From Mimachlamys varia (lineage: Eukaryota > Mollusca > Bivalvia > Pectinida > Pectinidae), in assembly GCA_947623455.1 (NCBI GenBank), contig OX392543.1:19714757-19778756 (forward strand): a stretch of 64,000 nucleotides of DNA. The letters run 5' to 3'. The notes beneath the pieces are model-generated. The model made no database searches. It was not told where the DNA came from and saw nothing but the letters and a program-made list of their open reading frames with translations. The translations under genes were made by a program, and so were the position numbers. Below are positions 40,441 to 50,159 of this stretch, piece after piece; position 1 is the first letter of the stretch, and each line of letters starts with the position of its first letter.

Positions 40441-42348
40441 ATGTATTTCTAACGTACAGTACATCAGGCCTGGATTACTGAATAAAAAACTCGGGATATT
40501 TTATTATATATCATGAAAATCTCAATTTGTATTTAATCAATTTGCGATCTTAATACCATTGTTTATGAAACGAACCAATGAATCCAACTGCATATATTCA
40601 TTGGCCCTTTGGTTCATCACCATACAACCATACCATATCATGCAAAAATAATAATTTATACATAATGAGGTCTCTGTTTTCATTCAATAGATATCTACTG
40701 AAAATGTACAAAGCAACAAAACAATCATTAGATCTATAGGTCTGGAAAGTAATAAAACATTTGACAATAGAAATAAAAAAACAAGCATTGAGTTTATTTA
40801 ATGATCTTTTCTTAAAGCTTTAGGTGACTGTGCTGTAAACAGGTACAATTTTGCAAACACAAAAAGAAACAAAAAGAAAGAAAAATTCAGTTGTAATATC
40901 CAGGCACAGGGGCTCGTTACAATGATAATATATGATAATAATATATATGAAGTGGACCGTAGCCTGTACAAATAGGCTACGGTCCACTTCATATTTTATT
41001 ATCTGTAGCCTACTTCATATTTTATTATCATTGTAACGAGCCCCTGTGATCCGGGCATGTGAGATTGCAATCCGGACAAGTAACTTGTAGTACTGAGGCC
41101 ACTTACCGGCGGACGAGTACTTTTAAAAGTTTTTCTCCGCTCCTGAAATTGATTTTTTCTCCAAATTATTTTTTTATCCGAGTGAATTTATTGAGTGACC
41201 TGCATAATACAATCAAATGTCCCAATATGATGTAACCTGGGTGCTTATAAATGGTTAATTATGACCAATATGGTCAATGTATTGCAAGAAACTTCCCAAC
41301 ATGTTGCAAGTGTATGTTGTGCTGACAATTTTATGTATTAAAATGAATAAATCTTCATTTATTTTTTTTGTTTTTAATGTCATGAAAAAAATGTGTTGTG
41401 GAAATCCATCATAAAGTAGACTGATGTGGCATTGGGGAATGTTTTATCAAAATGAAAATTGTTTTCTAATTAAAAAATGTTTTATTTGGAGATGATAAAA
41501 TGATTATTATAACATGATCCAATATGTGGTAGATCATTGACATTTCTCCGCTCACAAATTGATATCTTCTAATCACGGGTTTCCATGTCGTCACTATTGA
41601 GGTCAAAGATATGAATGTCATAATAGACTACCGATGACATCACTTCCAAGGACATTGTCTTTTAATTTAAATCTCCTGATCATCTGCTCGTCGTCTGCTG
41701 GCCGAGGGCCGAGGATACATATGAATCCTTTATAACTTACATTTACTCTGCAACCCACTATATATACAAACATTACTAGTTAGATTTAACATGAAGCCCT
41801 AAGCCCTACTGAGCTTCATTCAATACGGATGTAACCGAATTGCGTTCATACCATCATGAATGTTTTAAAATATCCAATTAAATCCTTTTATAATATGGTC
41901 ATTTTGATATCATACCCCATATCAGCCCTTGGGCTCAACTTTTAAAATTCTAAATATTAACTAGGGCAGCTATAATACGATCATAGAACAGACTCAATGG
42001 TATGAGGTATAATATTATAGAATATGGGAATCAATTAATGAAACCTACTGAAATAAGAAACTCATAAAATAATTTCCCAAGCAATTATGTGCAGCATGTG
42101 AATGTTAAAAAAGGACTAAAAGTCTATTTAATATATACATACCCACCACACTCACCACATGTCTGTCATGGGCCCCACTCTCCCCCTAATAGAAATAATG
42201 TATTGTCAGTTTATCTTTTCTATGTATGCTGTCCCCCACCCCCAATGATCATCTTATTCCTTGATCTCTTCTCCCTTAAATGTCTGCACTCTAATTATTA
42301 AATTAAATCTTTTAAGAGAGTAAGACTTTTTAAATTTGTATGTTTTAG
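40146..42348 (+). other. Intron 1 of the DDE-OTU gene
   Basis: 2.2 kb, GT...AG, phase 0. It contains the remaining left subterminal motifs up to 40440 and the fold-back MITE at 40905-41048. The rest is AT-rich and without ORFs. Confidence 0.6.
40905..41048. mobile_element. Fold-back MITE, 144 bp
   Basis: The outer arms are CACAGGGGCTCGTTACAATG and its inverse. An inner perfect 21-bp stem (ATGAAGTGGACCGTAGCCT and its inverse) has an 8-nt loop at 40966-40973. It is AT-rich between the arms and non-coding. Confidence 0.9.
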
Positions 42349-43929
42349 GCCCAGTCCACCATGTATAGACGAAATTTAAAAGCTGATGATGATAAAAGGT
42401 ATCAAGAATATCTTGACAAACAAAAACAAAGAATGAAAGCCTACAGACAAGAAATGAAGAATGACAAAGAGAAAAGCAGAAGCCAGAGAGAGAAAGCTAA
42501 AATTAGACAGAAACAATACAGGGAGAGGAAGAAATTAGAAGGTAAAGATGCAAAGAAAGAACCCATACCAAAACCAAAAACTCCGGGAACAAGATCCACT
42601 ATTGAAGCGCAAAGAAAACGATGGAAGGATGCAAAAGAAAAGTACAGACAGAACCTATCGGCATCTCAGAAGGCTTGGCAAAAGAGAAAAGACATGACGA
42701 GAAAAAGGGAGAAAAAAATGAAACAGACATCTCAGACTGCATGTACCATGTCAGTGACATCACCACCTTGCTTTAAATCAAAGAGGACTCTATACAACAT
42801 TACGGCTAAAGCGAGAAAAACACTCCCAAAGTCCCCGAGTAAATTTGCGGCCGTAATCACAAATCTGGTCAAAAACAGCACCCCTCAAAAAAAGAAAGCT
42901 CTTGCGACACTCCTGAGTCCAACATTAAAAAAACAAAGAACAGAAGAAATGATAGAGGACGAGCACCTGAATGACATGGAGCTAGCAGACAAAATAAAAG
43001 GAGAAAAACAGACGGAAGAAATGATAGAGGACGAGCACCTGAATGACATGGAGCTAGCAGACAAAATAAAAGGAGAAAAACAGACGGAAGAAATGATAGA
43101 GGACGAGCACCTGAATGACATGGAGCTAGCAGACGAAATAAAAGGAGAAAAACAGACAAGAGACTCTTCACGCAACAAACAAAAGAAAGTTAGAAAAAGG
43201 AGACTCCAATTACATCATAAATACAAAATCTCAGCTGTGACAATTCGACAGGTAAAAAACTTCTACCTAAGAGAAGGAATTTCCTTCCCACTTCCACAGA
43301 AACGATACACAACAAAACATGGCCCATGTTATGTGATGCAAGTCACATTGCGAGGTGCATTTGCATTGTTTGCAAAAGAGTACAAGGGAGCAAAAATCGG
43401 TTTCATAAAATTCACAAAACTCCGGCCGAAAAACATCCGCCTGTTGAACACAACAACTCATTGGAACTACTGTGTCTGCACTGCCTGCCAGAACATATCC
43501 TACAAGTTAAAGGTTCTCAACAGATGTACGACGAAGAAGATCCCGGATGTAGATGAACTTCTGAACATTGTTCTTTGTGCAAAAAGTGATGGTCAACGCT
43601 TCCATGCTGCTGAGTGCATATTTGGAACATGCGAGAAGTGCAAAGATTTGAACCTGAAAGACCAGTTATCTTCATATGTTGATTCTGACAGAAAGGATAA
43701 AAAACAAGAGGTATCATGGAATCACTGGGAAAAAGGTACAGTAGATGGAAAAGTCAGGAAAGTACTAAAAACTCATCGCTCCAATGTAGACAACTTGATC
43801 GAAGAAATGATGGTAGATGTAAGGGAACCGATTCAGAGTACAAGTTTTCCTCAGCATGATTTTGTTGGAAAATGGCAGCAACGCCAATTTTCTGAAATTA
43901 AAAGAAACCTGCCCCTTGACACCTCCTAA
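42349..43929 (+). CDS. DDE-OTU gene, exon 2 part 1: coiled-coil and zinc region
   Basis: 522 codons from the Met at 42361. Residues 1-125 are highly charged (Lys/Arg/Glu) and likely a DNA-binding coiled coil. Residues 194-265 are three 24-aa acidic repeats (TEEMIEDEHLNDMELADKIK...). Residues 295-360 form a conserved domain (FYLREGISFPLPQKRYT, GPCYVMQVTLRGAFALF). A Cys-rich zinc-like cluster follows: CVCTAC at 371-376, C389, C406, C419, C424, C427. The frame stops at TAA 43927-43929, and the DDE part starts one base back in another frame (TAATG). I recall this N-terminal region fused to the DDE part in related invertebrate proteins, so the break is probably a one-base indel. Confidence 0.8.
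   Translation, partial: AQSTMYRRNLKADDDKRYQEYLDKQKQRMKAYRQEMKNDKEKSRSQREKAKIRQKQYRERKKLEGKDAKKEPIPKPKTPGTRSTIEAQRKRWKDAKEKYRQNLSASQKAWQKRKDMTRKREKKMKQTSQTACTMSVTSPPCFKSKRTLYNITAKARKTLPKSPSKFAAVITNLVKNSTPQKKKALATLLSPTLKKQRTEEMIEDEHLNDMELADKIKGEKQTEEMIEDEHLNDMELADKIKGEKQTEEMIEDEHLNDMELADEIKGEKQTRDSSRNKQKKVRKRRLQLHHKYKISAVTIRQVKNFYLREGISFPLPQKRYTTKHGPCYVMQVTLRGAFALFAKEYKGAKIGFIKFTKLRPKNIRLLNTTTHWNYCVCTACQNISYKLKVLNRCTTKKIPDVDELLNIVLCAKSDGQRFHAAECIFGTCEKCKDLNLKDQLSSYVDSDRKDKKQEVSWNHWEKGTVDGKVRKVLKTHRSNVDNLIEEMMVDVREPIQSTSFPQHDFVGKWQQRQFSEIKRNLPLDTS
42940..43155 (+). repeat. Three 72-bp coding repeats
   Basis: Three almost identical in-frame copies encode the 24-aa acidic unit EEMIEDEHLNDMELADKI with GEKQ. 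The third copy differs at one Lys-to-Glu position. The near identity suggests recent duplication. Confidence 0.97.
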
Positions 43930-45842
43930 TGGTGATGGACTTTGCCAAAAATAAAACAGTGCGTTACCAAGATGAACCGAAGTCAGTATACTACACAGCT
44001 AGGCAAATCACCCTACATCCAGTAGTGGTGTTTTACAACCATCCGGAAACACCACAACTTGTAACCAGAAATTCCCTTGTGTTTCTGAGTGACGACATAA
44101 ACCATGATCACCATGCCGTGAACCACTTCTTCGACCAAGCGATTTCACATGTTAAGGATCTGGGAATTGACTTCTCCAAGATTGTGGTTTTTTCAGATGG
44201 ATGTGCTTCCCAGTACAAAGGAAAGGGCAGCTTTGCAGACCTGAGCCTTCATGATATCAAGATAGAACGAAACTTCTTTGGGTCAGATCATGGCAAATCC
44301 GAATGCGACGGAGAGATTGGCTCTATCAACAGAGCGATAGATATGGCTATAGCAGGGCGAAAGGCTGTCATCTCCAACGCAATGGACATGCAAACATGGT
44401 GCTTGGAAAATCTTCTTCTGGATGAACCAGGATCGAAAAGAACATTCTTTCATGTGAATCGCGGAGAAATCGACAGAAGTAGGGAGAATACCAACGTGAA
44501 AACTTTGAAAGGATGTAGGAAACAACATCAGTTCCAGAACATACCATCATCGCCTTACAAGCTTCTTGTAAAGAAGTTGTCTTGTTACTGCACAAAATGC
44601 AGGGATGGGGACACTAATTCATGTATCAACACTGAATATACAGGTGAATATGAAGAGATATCCTTACTCCTCTCCAAAGCGAAAACTCCTAAAATACCTG
44701 AAACTAAAATCCCAACAAAAACGCTGAAGAAGCAAGCAAAACCACAGAAGCAAGCAAAACCACAGAAGCAAGCAAAAACACGGACGCAAGCAAAAACACT
44801 GACGAAGCAAGCAAAACCACAGAAACCAGTAAAAACGCTGAAAAAGACAAAAAAGTTACCTACAAAGACAGCAAAGACACAGAAAACAAACAAACCAGGC
44901 AAATCTGCTGGGGCTTCCCATGGGACATCAAAATCAAATGACAAACCTACCAGAACAGAAACATCTCCAAACAAAAGTTTAAGGAATTCTGCAGATATCT
45001 GGCAAAGTTTTAGTTCTTGCCGTACATATGAAGAACTTCAAGAAGTTGTCATCAATACAGAGGTCCCTCCATTGCCTGAACGCGATGGCGTAGTTACATT
45101 CACATCCCACCGGAGAGTTGTAGACGAAAATGCCCTCAGCCTTGTTCCTGAAGAAATGGAAGGCAGTGGTCTATATCCATCCATTATATACGGAGATGGA
45201 AATTGTCTGCCAAGGTGTGCCAGTTTGCTTGCATATGGACACGAGGAAAACCATTTAGAATTAAGGGCACGCATCATCCAAGAACATGTGCGAAATGAAG
45301 ACAAGTATCTTGATGACAAATACATGAGAAGAGGAATCAATCCAGATGGTTATAGAAATGTGGTAACCCAATTGGCTATGTTTTCTGAACACTACAGGAA
45401 TGAGGAACTAAGTCCAATAGGTATACAAAGACTTTACAGGAGAGAAGTCCTTGGATTATGTAAGAGCGGCAGATACTGCGGGATGTGGCAGATTGCTGCC
45501 ATGGCAAACGTCTTGAAACAAACAGTCATGTCTGTTTATCCACAATATAATTCAGCTCATATCAGAAAGGACATGCACAGAACATTTGAATTATTGGATG
45601 AAACAGTTGAATCCGACACAGTCTTTATTATGTGGAGTAACCTATTGGGAAAGAGCCGTGCAGAGAAAGAGTGGACTGCAAACCACTTTGTTCCACTGCT
45701 GAAACTGTTGGACTTGGACCCTGTAGACTGTACAAAAGAACTCCCTCTTGTGGAAGATGTTTTTGACGATGGAGATGATGATTCTTTCCTCAACAGCAGC
45801 CTTGTGAACAGCATCATTAATGGTCTCGATGATGCATCTATG
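43929..45842 (+). CDS. DDE-OTU gene, exon 2 part 2: DDE-like plus OTU-like domains
   Basis: 638 codons to a donor, ATG|GTGAGT, at 45843 (phase 0). Residues 1-165 resemble an RNase H-like DDE/D fold: MVMDFAKN (Asp4), QITLHPVVVFY, LSDDINHDHHAVNHFF, KIVVFSDGCASQYKG (Asp90), NFFGSDHGKSECDGEIG (Asp127/Glu129). A four-Cys pair follows (CYCTKC 219-224, C232). Residues 255-345 are a Lys/Gln/Pro repeat linker. Residues 415-595 form an OTU-like domain: YGDGNCLPRCASLL (Asp423, Cys426), LYRREVLGLC, CGMWQIAAMANVL, SVYPQYN, and NHFVPLL (His586). This domain also resembles vertnin. Predicted roles are DNA strand transfer and ubiquitin cleavage, both inferred. The reading frame runs past the donor to 45911, but that tail is intronic. 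Confidence 0.75.
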
Positions 45843-46300
45843 GTGAGTAATGAGTATACTAAGAAATTACTATATAGTCAGAGGTATATTTCCAAAAGTC
45901 ATGAAAGCTAGTTCGCAACAAACAGAAAATTTGTTTCTTTTTATATATTGCTCTGCATTGCCACTATATATCATTAGTAAACCAAATTGTTGTTATCACA
46001 CTGTAACTTCAATTTGGTCACATGACGTTATTCTGACACCATGTTGGACTACGGGCAATTCTATTTATCTGTAACCCAAATTGTATTCATATCACTGTAT
46101 ACTACATCGGGTAACAGTTCAATGCTTAAATGAACACGAGTGTTAGATTCTATTTATTATATAACTCGAGAAACATCCTTACTAATGAGATTTGAAATTG
46201 GTAGATTAATCTGTCTGTAATCGTAAATTACATCTGTTCATGATAAGTAACCCATGTGAACTCCAGCATTGGCTTCAATATTATACACGTCTCTTTACAG
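45843..46300 (+). other. Intron 2 of the DDE-OTU gene
   Basis: 458 bp, GTGAGT...CTCTTTACAG, phase 0. AT-rich, no repeats noted. Confidence 0.7.
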
Positions 46301-46926
46301 GAGTCTGATAATGATTTGTCAATCCTTGAGACCCCTGCCACCATGGGTGCTGCGGTCCCCACCCCGGACACCCCTGCCACCATGAGTGCTGCGGTCCCCA
46401 CCCCAGAGACACCTGCCACCATGAGTGCTGCGGTCCCCACCCCGGACACCCCTGCCACCATGAGTACTGCGGTCCCCACCCCGGACACCCCTGCCACCAT
46501 GAGTGCTGCGGTCCCCACCCCGGACACCCCTGCCACCATGAGTGCTGCGGTCCCCACCCCGGACACCCCTGCCACCATGAGTACTGCGGTCCCCACCCCG
46601 GACACCCCTGCCACCATGAGTGCTGCGGTCCCCACCCCGGACACCCCTGCCACCATGAGTGCTGCGGTCCCCACCCCGGACACCCCTGCCACCATGAGTG
46701 CTGCGGTCCCCACCCCGGACACCCCTGCCACCATGAGTGCTGCTGTCCCCACCCCGGACACCCCTGCCACCATGAGTGCTGCGGTCCCCACCCCGGACAC
46801 CCCTGCCACGGACACCCCTGCCACCATGAGTACTGCGGTCCCCACACGAGAGCTGGAGACCTCTGCCGCCATGAACCCTCTACTGAAGATCAGGGCTGGC
46901 CAATCAAGTATCGGACTCCAAGTCAG
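46301..46926 (+). CDS. DDE-OTU gene, exon 3: Pro/Thr/Ala tandem-repeat linker
   Basis: It opens in phase 0 after CTCTTTACAG with ESDNDLSILE, then about 13 copies of a 13-aa unit (DTPATMSAAVPTP), then RELETSAAMNPLLKIRAG. It ends at AGTCAG|GTGAGC in phase 2. The repeat is a flexible Pro/Thr/Ala linker that could be O-glycosylated or phosphorylated, but it shows no fold. Because the unit is 39 bp, several frames on both strands stay open. Only this frame agrees with the splice phases of both neighbours. The GC content is far above the surroundings. Confidence 0.65.
46328..46847 (+). repeat. 39-bp minisatellite, about 13 units, in exon 3
   Basis: Units of GACACCCCTGCCACCATGAG plus TGCTGCGGTCCCCACCCCG, nearly identical. 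Three carry AGTACT in place of AGTGCT, and one partial 15-bp unit lies near 46800. Each unit contains GCCACCATG. Copy number is likely variable between individuals. Confidence 0.98.
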
Positions 46927-47260
46927 GTGAGCAACGTGATAGATCATACATGTATAATGCGTTCTATGTATACATGTGTTTACACCATTTCTTTTTGTGT
47001 AAATGATGTGCCTTGTAATGTGTGTCTGCATCTGTCCACTGTTTGTACAATGTACATGTATTTGTCCTGTATAGGTTTTTATATATTATACAGCAACATG
47101 TGTGTCTACACCTATGAACTGTGTGTGTACATGTATACAGACCTGTTCTTAAATACATATACCAGGTAGTTATTTAAGAATCTATATATTTTATGAAGCA
47201 TTTCTGTTTGTCACATTTATAATTCTATCAAGTGTGATAATGTAACTATAATGTTTCCAG

Positions 47261-47318
47261 TTATAAACCTGGGCAATACTTACTTGTTGCCCATGGGACA
47301 CGTTCATTGCCTGCTGTG
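47261..47318 (+). CDS. DDE-OTU gene, exon 4 (58 bp)
   Basis: A small exon between TTTCCAG and GTAAGT. Entered in phase 2 it reads SYKPGQYLLVAHGTRSLPAV and leaves in phase 0, exactly what exon 5 needs. YKPGQ resembles the 'PG-(D/Q)-F/Y-V' start found in C-terminal domains of related invertebrate proteins, from memory. The phase fit is the main support. Confidence 0.55.
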
Positions 47319-47710
47319 GTAAGTAATAATGTTGCAATGTTAAGTTCCATTTAAACGGGTAACTGTAACTGGCACCTATGGTTACACGTTCCCCGTCTAG
47401 AGTTTCAGATAGTGTTCTCTTTGTTTTTGAGGTTTGATTATGATTTGGTTTCAGCAAAATTTTTCTTTTGGTCATTATCCTCTGTTTCTATAGAGGTGTA
47501 ACGATACTGTGAATCACTTTACTTTCTTGTGTACCAAATTTCATGAATTACTATCGGACCATTTTTTCATAAAGATTTGAATTTGCGATCACGGTAACTA
47601 TTCTTATATATATACCATTATATTAGTAAAATATTATTTGAATTCGCGATAGCGTTGATTCGCAAAATTATGTGAAAATTAATCTCGCGAAATGAAAGTG
47701 ATTTACAGTA

Positions 47711-47937
47711 TAGGATTTTCCCAAAAATGTTGTTATCCCCCTTGATCAGCCACAATGATGCATACAAAATGGACTTACGGGAAGTGATTTTGAAACAATT
47801 TGGCGCTATGTCACAATCAGTTGACGTTCGTTTATGACGTCATAATTACATGGCGCCAATTTGTTTTAAATACACTTCCCAATGTAGCCAACTTGTGACA
47901 GATCAAGGGGGATAAGAACACTTTTGGGAAAGGCCTA
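47711..47937. mobile_element. MITE with about 44-bp terminal inverted repeats
   Basis: The left end is TAGGATTTTCCCAAAAATG. The right end is the inverse of TAGGCCTTTCCCAAAAGTG. Both are followed by TTATCCCCCTTGATC...CACA, and the inner GGGAAGTG...TTGGCGC blocks are also inverted. TA lies beside both ends. Non-coding. Confidence 0.88.
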
Positions 47938-48589
47938 TAACAAAACGTTGATGTATTGTATCTAGTGGTCATGATGCATCGTTTGCAGTAGCAGTCTTTG
48001 ACAGTAGACAGGTGGCCAGAGTCTACTGATTTTTACTGAAAATAATTAGTATGTGTGAAACATTAATTAATTGCTGTAAACATATTTAATATAAAGTTTT
48101 GATGCTGTGGAACATGCAGTTCGCCAGTTGTAAGTGTTTGTCAAATTTCAGTAATGTAGAATTCTGTCAGTCTTATCAAAATATATATCTGTGGGCCATT
48201 ATACTTTAAATTTCAAGTCTATAGATGTCTGAAAGTTAATGTTGACGACTGCAGTATGACGTATCGTGTTGCACTGTATTTTATTGAATTTTAAAATTAA
48301 AACCGCTAGCCTGCAATTTTTCATATAAAAAATGAAATTGCGATTACATATTGATCAGCAAACCTCTCGTTTCTATGTCTTTTCAATGTTTGTTGAACCT
48401 TAAAAGTGTACAGCCAAATTTGTTCAATGTGTTACTTGTATAATTTATAATCGACAGCTGATGTGGTACCAGAAGAACTAATTGTAAAGAGATATCGTAT
48501 CTGGTAAACAACATTTCCTTGTTCGAAACAGTATGTCATTGGACAGGTTTGACTGTAGACAGTAATTAATATCCTAGGTAACTACATGC

Positions 48590-48790
48590 TGTAGCTCAGT
48601 TGGTAATGGACTCATAATATTCTGCTAACATGAAATGCAAGGGTTTGGGCCTCACCCAGGATGGTTTGTGGATTTTAGGGAAGTGAGACTCTCCTCACTG
48701 TCCTAGCTTCGATACTGTGGTAATATTCTTGAACAGGACCCTTGCTCAGTCTGTTGAGGTCTAGTTTTTGTATAGGACATGAAAAATTGA
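48590..48790 (+). mobile_element. Possible tRNA-derived SINE
   Basis: TGTAGCTCAGTTGGTAATGG at 48590 is a good RNA polymerase III A box, and GGGTTTGGGCCTCACCC near 48641 a plausible B box about 40 bp downstream. No cloverleaf with paired acceptor stems is seen, and a non-tRNA tail follows, so it is a SINE and not a tRNA gene. The 3' boundary is a guess. Confidence 0.5.
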
Positions 48791-48894
48791 CGTAGAAAAA
48801 AATCCTGGACGATAGAGAAAGAAATTATGGACAAGGTATGAAGCTGATCTGCACAATTTCAAACCGCTTTGTATTGATATTTTCTTTCTTTCAG

Positions 48895-49051
48895 GTTGAT
48901 GAGTGGCCATATGTGTTTTTCCTTCATATAAAGAAGGGTGGTTGGGCAGTTGGACCAATACATCATTCGATTGTGTCCTCTGATGTATTACGGACTCTTG
49001 AACCACCTGATGCCAAGATGATGGGCTCACGCATCATGTTCAAGTTTACAG
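48895..49051 (+). CDS. DDE-OTU gene, exon 5
   Basis: After TTTCTTTCAG, phase 0 reads VDEWPYVFFLHIKKGGWAVG, then PIHHSIVSSDVLRTLEPPDA and KMMGSRIMFKFT, ending at ACAG|GTATGG in phase 1. It has the composition of a small globular domain with several aromatic residues. It continues exon 4 (SLPAV-VDEWPY). I do not recognise the fold. Confidence 0.6.
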
Positions 49052-49110
49052 GTATGGTATATCTACTGGAAATGTTTCTGTTTTGTTTCATACTATGAAT
49101 TTCATAGAGG

Positions 49111-49222
49111 ATATTCTTGGTTTCGTGATGAATAACAGTTATATTCCATGAGTGGGATGAATATTTTGATATTCATCCCACGAGTGAAATATAACTGTTA
49201 TTCATCACGAAACCAAGAATAT
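49111..49222. mobile_element. Fold-back MITE, 112 bp
   Basis: Near-perfect 54-bp arms (ATATTCTTGGTTTCGTGATG, AATAACAGTTATATT..., GTGGGATGAATAT) around a 4-nt TTTG centre. It lies in the intron after exon 5. Non-coding. Confidence 0.92.
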
Positions 49223-49534
49223 TCTGTTTATTACTTTTTCTTTATAAAAATGTAAGCTACCGTGAGCAAAAAGTTCAACTCCCGCCAAAAAACGTTAGTG
49301 TTATTGTGACGTCACAATAGAAAATGCCCGGATATTGATATTTTTCACACTAAACCCAACTCTCTGATTGGTCAGTTTAGTGTGAAAATAACAAAAAGTG
49401 TTTTTCGTCACAGTAGAAAAATATCAAGTTTATTTTCACTGTAAAACCTTATATTTCATCGGTAAAAATGTAATAAAAAGTGTTATTCCTGCTCTTTGAT
49501 TATTGTCTGCTAAAACTGATGTCATCAATTTTCA

Positions 49535-50104
49535 GATCTGTAAAATGTGGATGAAGATCAGAGACAGTACAAGAACATATCTGGTATGCAATATTATTTG
49601 TGTGAAACAATACCATACTAGCAGGTTATTTTGGGCTATGCTTGGTAAATGCATAAAATGAGTCTTTGGATTTACAAATGTAGACTTATATTGATCAAAC
49701 ATTAATTTATGAAACTGTTGAGAAATGGAATAAACTCCTGAAAATTACAAGAAAAATACTTTTAATTTTACTTAACTGCATATATATATATGATTAACAT
49801 TTAATTACATGTTTTCACAGCATGTTGAGAAAATAATAGTAAATAAATAAAAAGTCCATAGTTACTTTACACACATGCCAATCTACTCGAAAATACTTGT
49901 AAACTATTATAGTTAATTTTCTTTTGCTTTTCAGATTTGTCTGCAGAATCCAGATGATCGAATGAACTGTTAAATCCAACAAAATCAATTAATCAATTAA
50001 TAATTAAATCATTGGACATTGTTGATACCATATGTACTGTACCTGACTAATATTACAAAAGTAGTGGCTTTGGCTTTCACAGTTATGTGATAATATGAAA
50101 TAAA
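49535..50104 (+). CDS. DDE-OTU gene, alternative last exons and 3' UTR
   Basis: Two acceptors can end the protein. TTTTCAG at 49534 gives D-L then TAA at 49540-49542, and that exon has its own donor (CTG|GTATGC at 49584). TTTTCAG at 49934 gives DLSAESR then TGA at 49955-49957. Both start Asp-Leu in phase 1. The second is followed about 140 bp later by AATAAA at 50099-50104. The coding part is 8 residues or fewer, so the choice hardly affects the protein. Confidence 0.45.
50099..50104 (+). terminator. Poly(A) signal of the DDE-OTU gene
   Basis: AATAAA about 140 bp after the last predicted stop codon, followed by a TGTGTTAGCATTTG G/T-rich stretch at 50133-50150. It lies just before the right subterminal repeats. 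Confidence 0.5.
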
Positions 50105-50159
50105 AGGCACTGGATGAATTCTATAGATGTCTTGTGTTAGCATTTGTTTTTCTGTGATG

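Larger units (their letters stand above)
46927..48894 (+). other. Introns 3 and 4 of the DDE-OTU gene
   Basis: Intron 3 is 46927-47260 (GTGAGC...TTTCCAG) and intron 4 is 47319-48894 (GTAAGT...TTTCTTTCAG), split by the 58-bp exon 4. Intron 4 contains the MITE 47711-47937 and a tRNA-derived SINE near 48590. Confidence 0.6.

Noticed and set aside
42869..43178. Minus-strand ORFs of about 100 codons with internal repeats
   Set aside because: Shadow of the three 72-bp coding repeats on the plus strand.
44585..44974. 129-codon minus-strand ORF rich in Phe, Val and Cys
   Set aside because: Antisense of the Lys/Gln linker of the DDE-OTU gene. The composition follows from the sense strand.
46228..47031. 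Long minus-strand ORFs (267 and 188 codons) opposite exon 3
   Set aside because: A 39-bp repeat keeps all frames open on both strands. Only the plus frame agrees with the flanking splice phases.
48590..48662. tRNA gene
   Set aside because: A and B box words are present, but no paired acceptor stem or standard anticodon arm was found, and a SINE-like tail follows.
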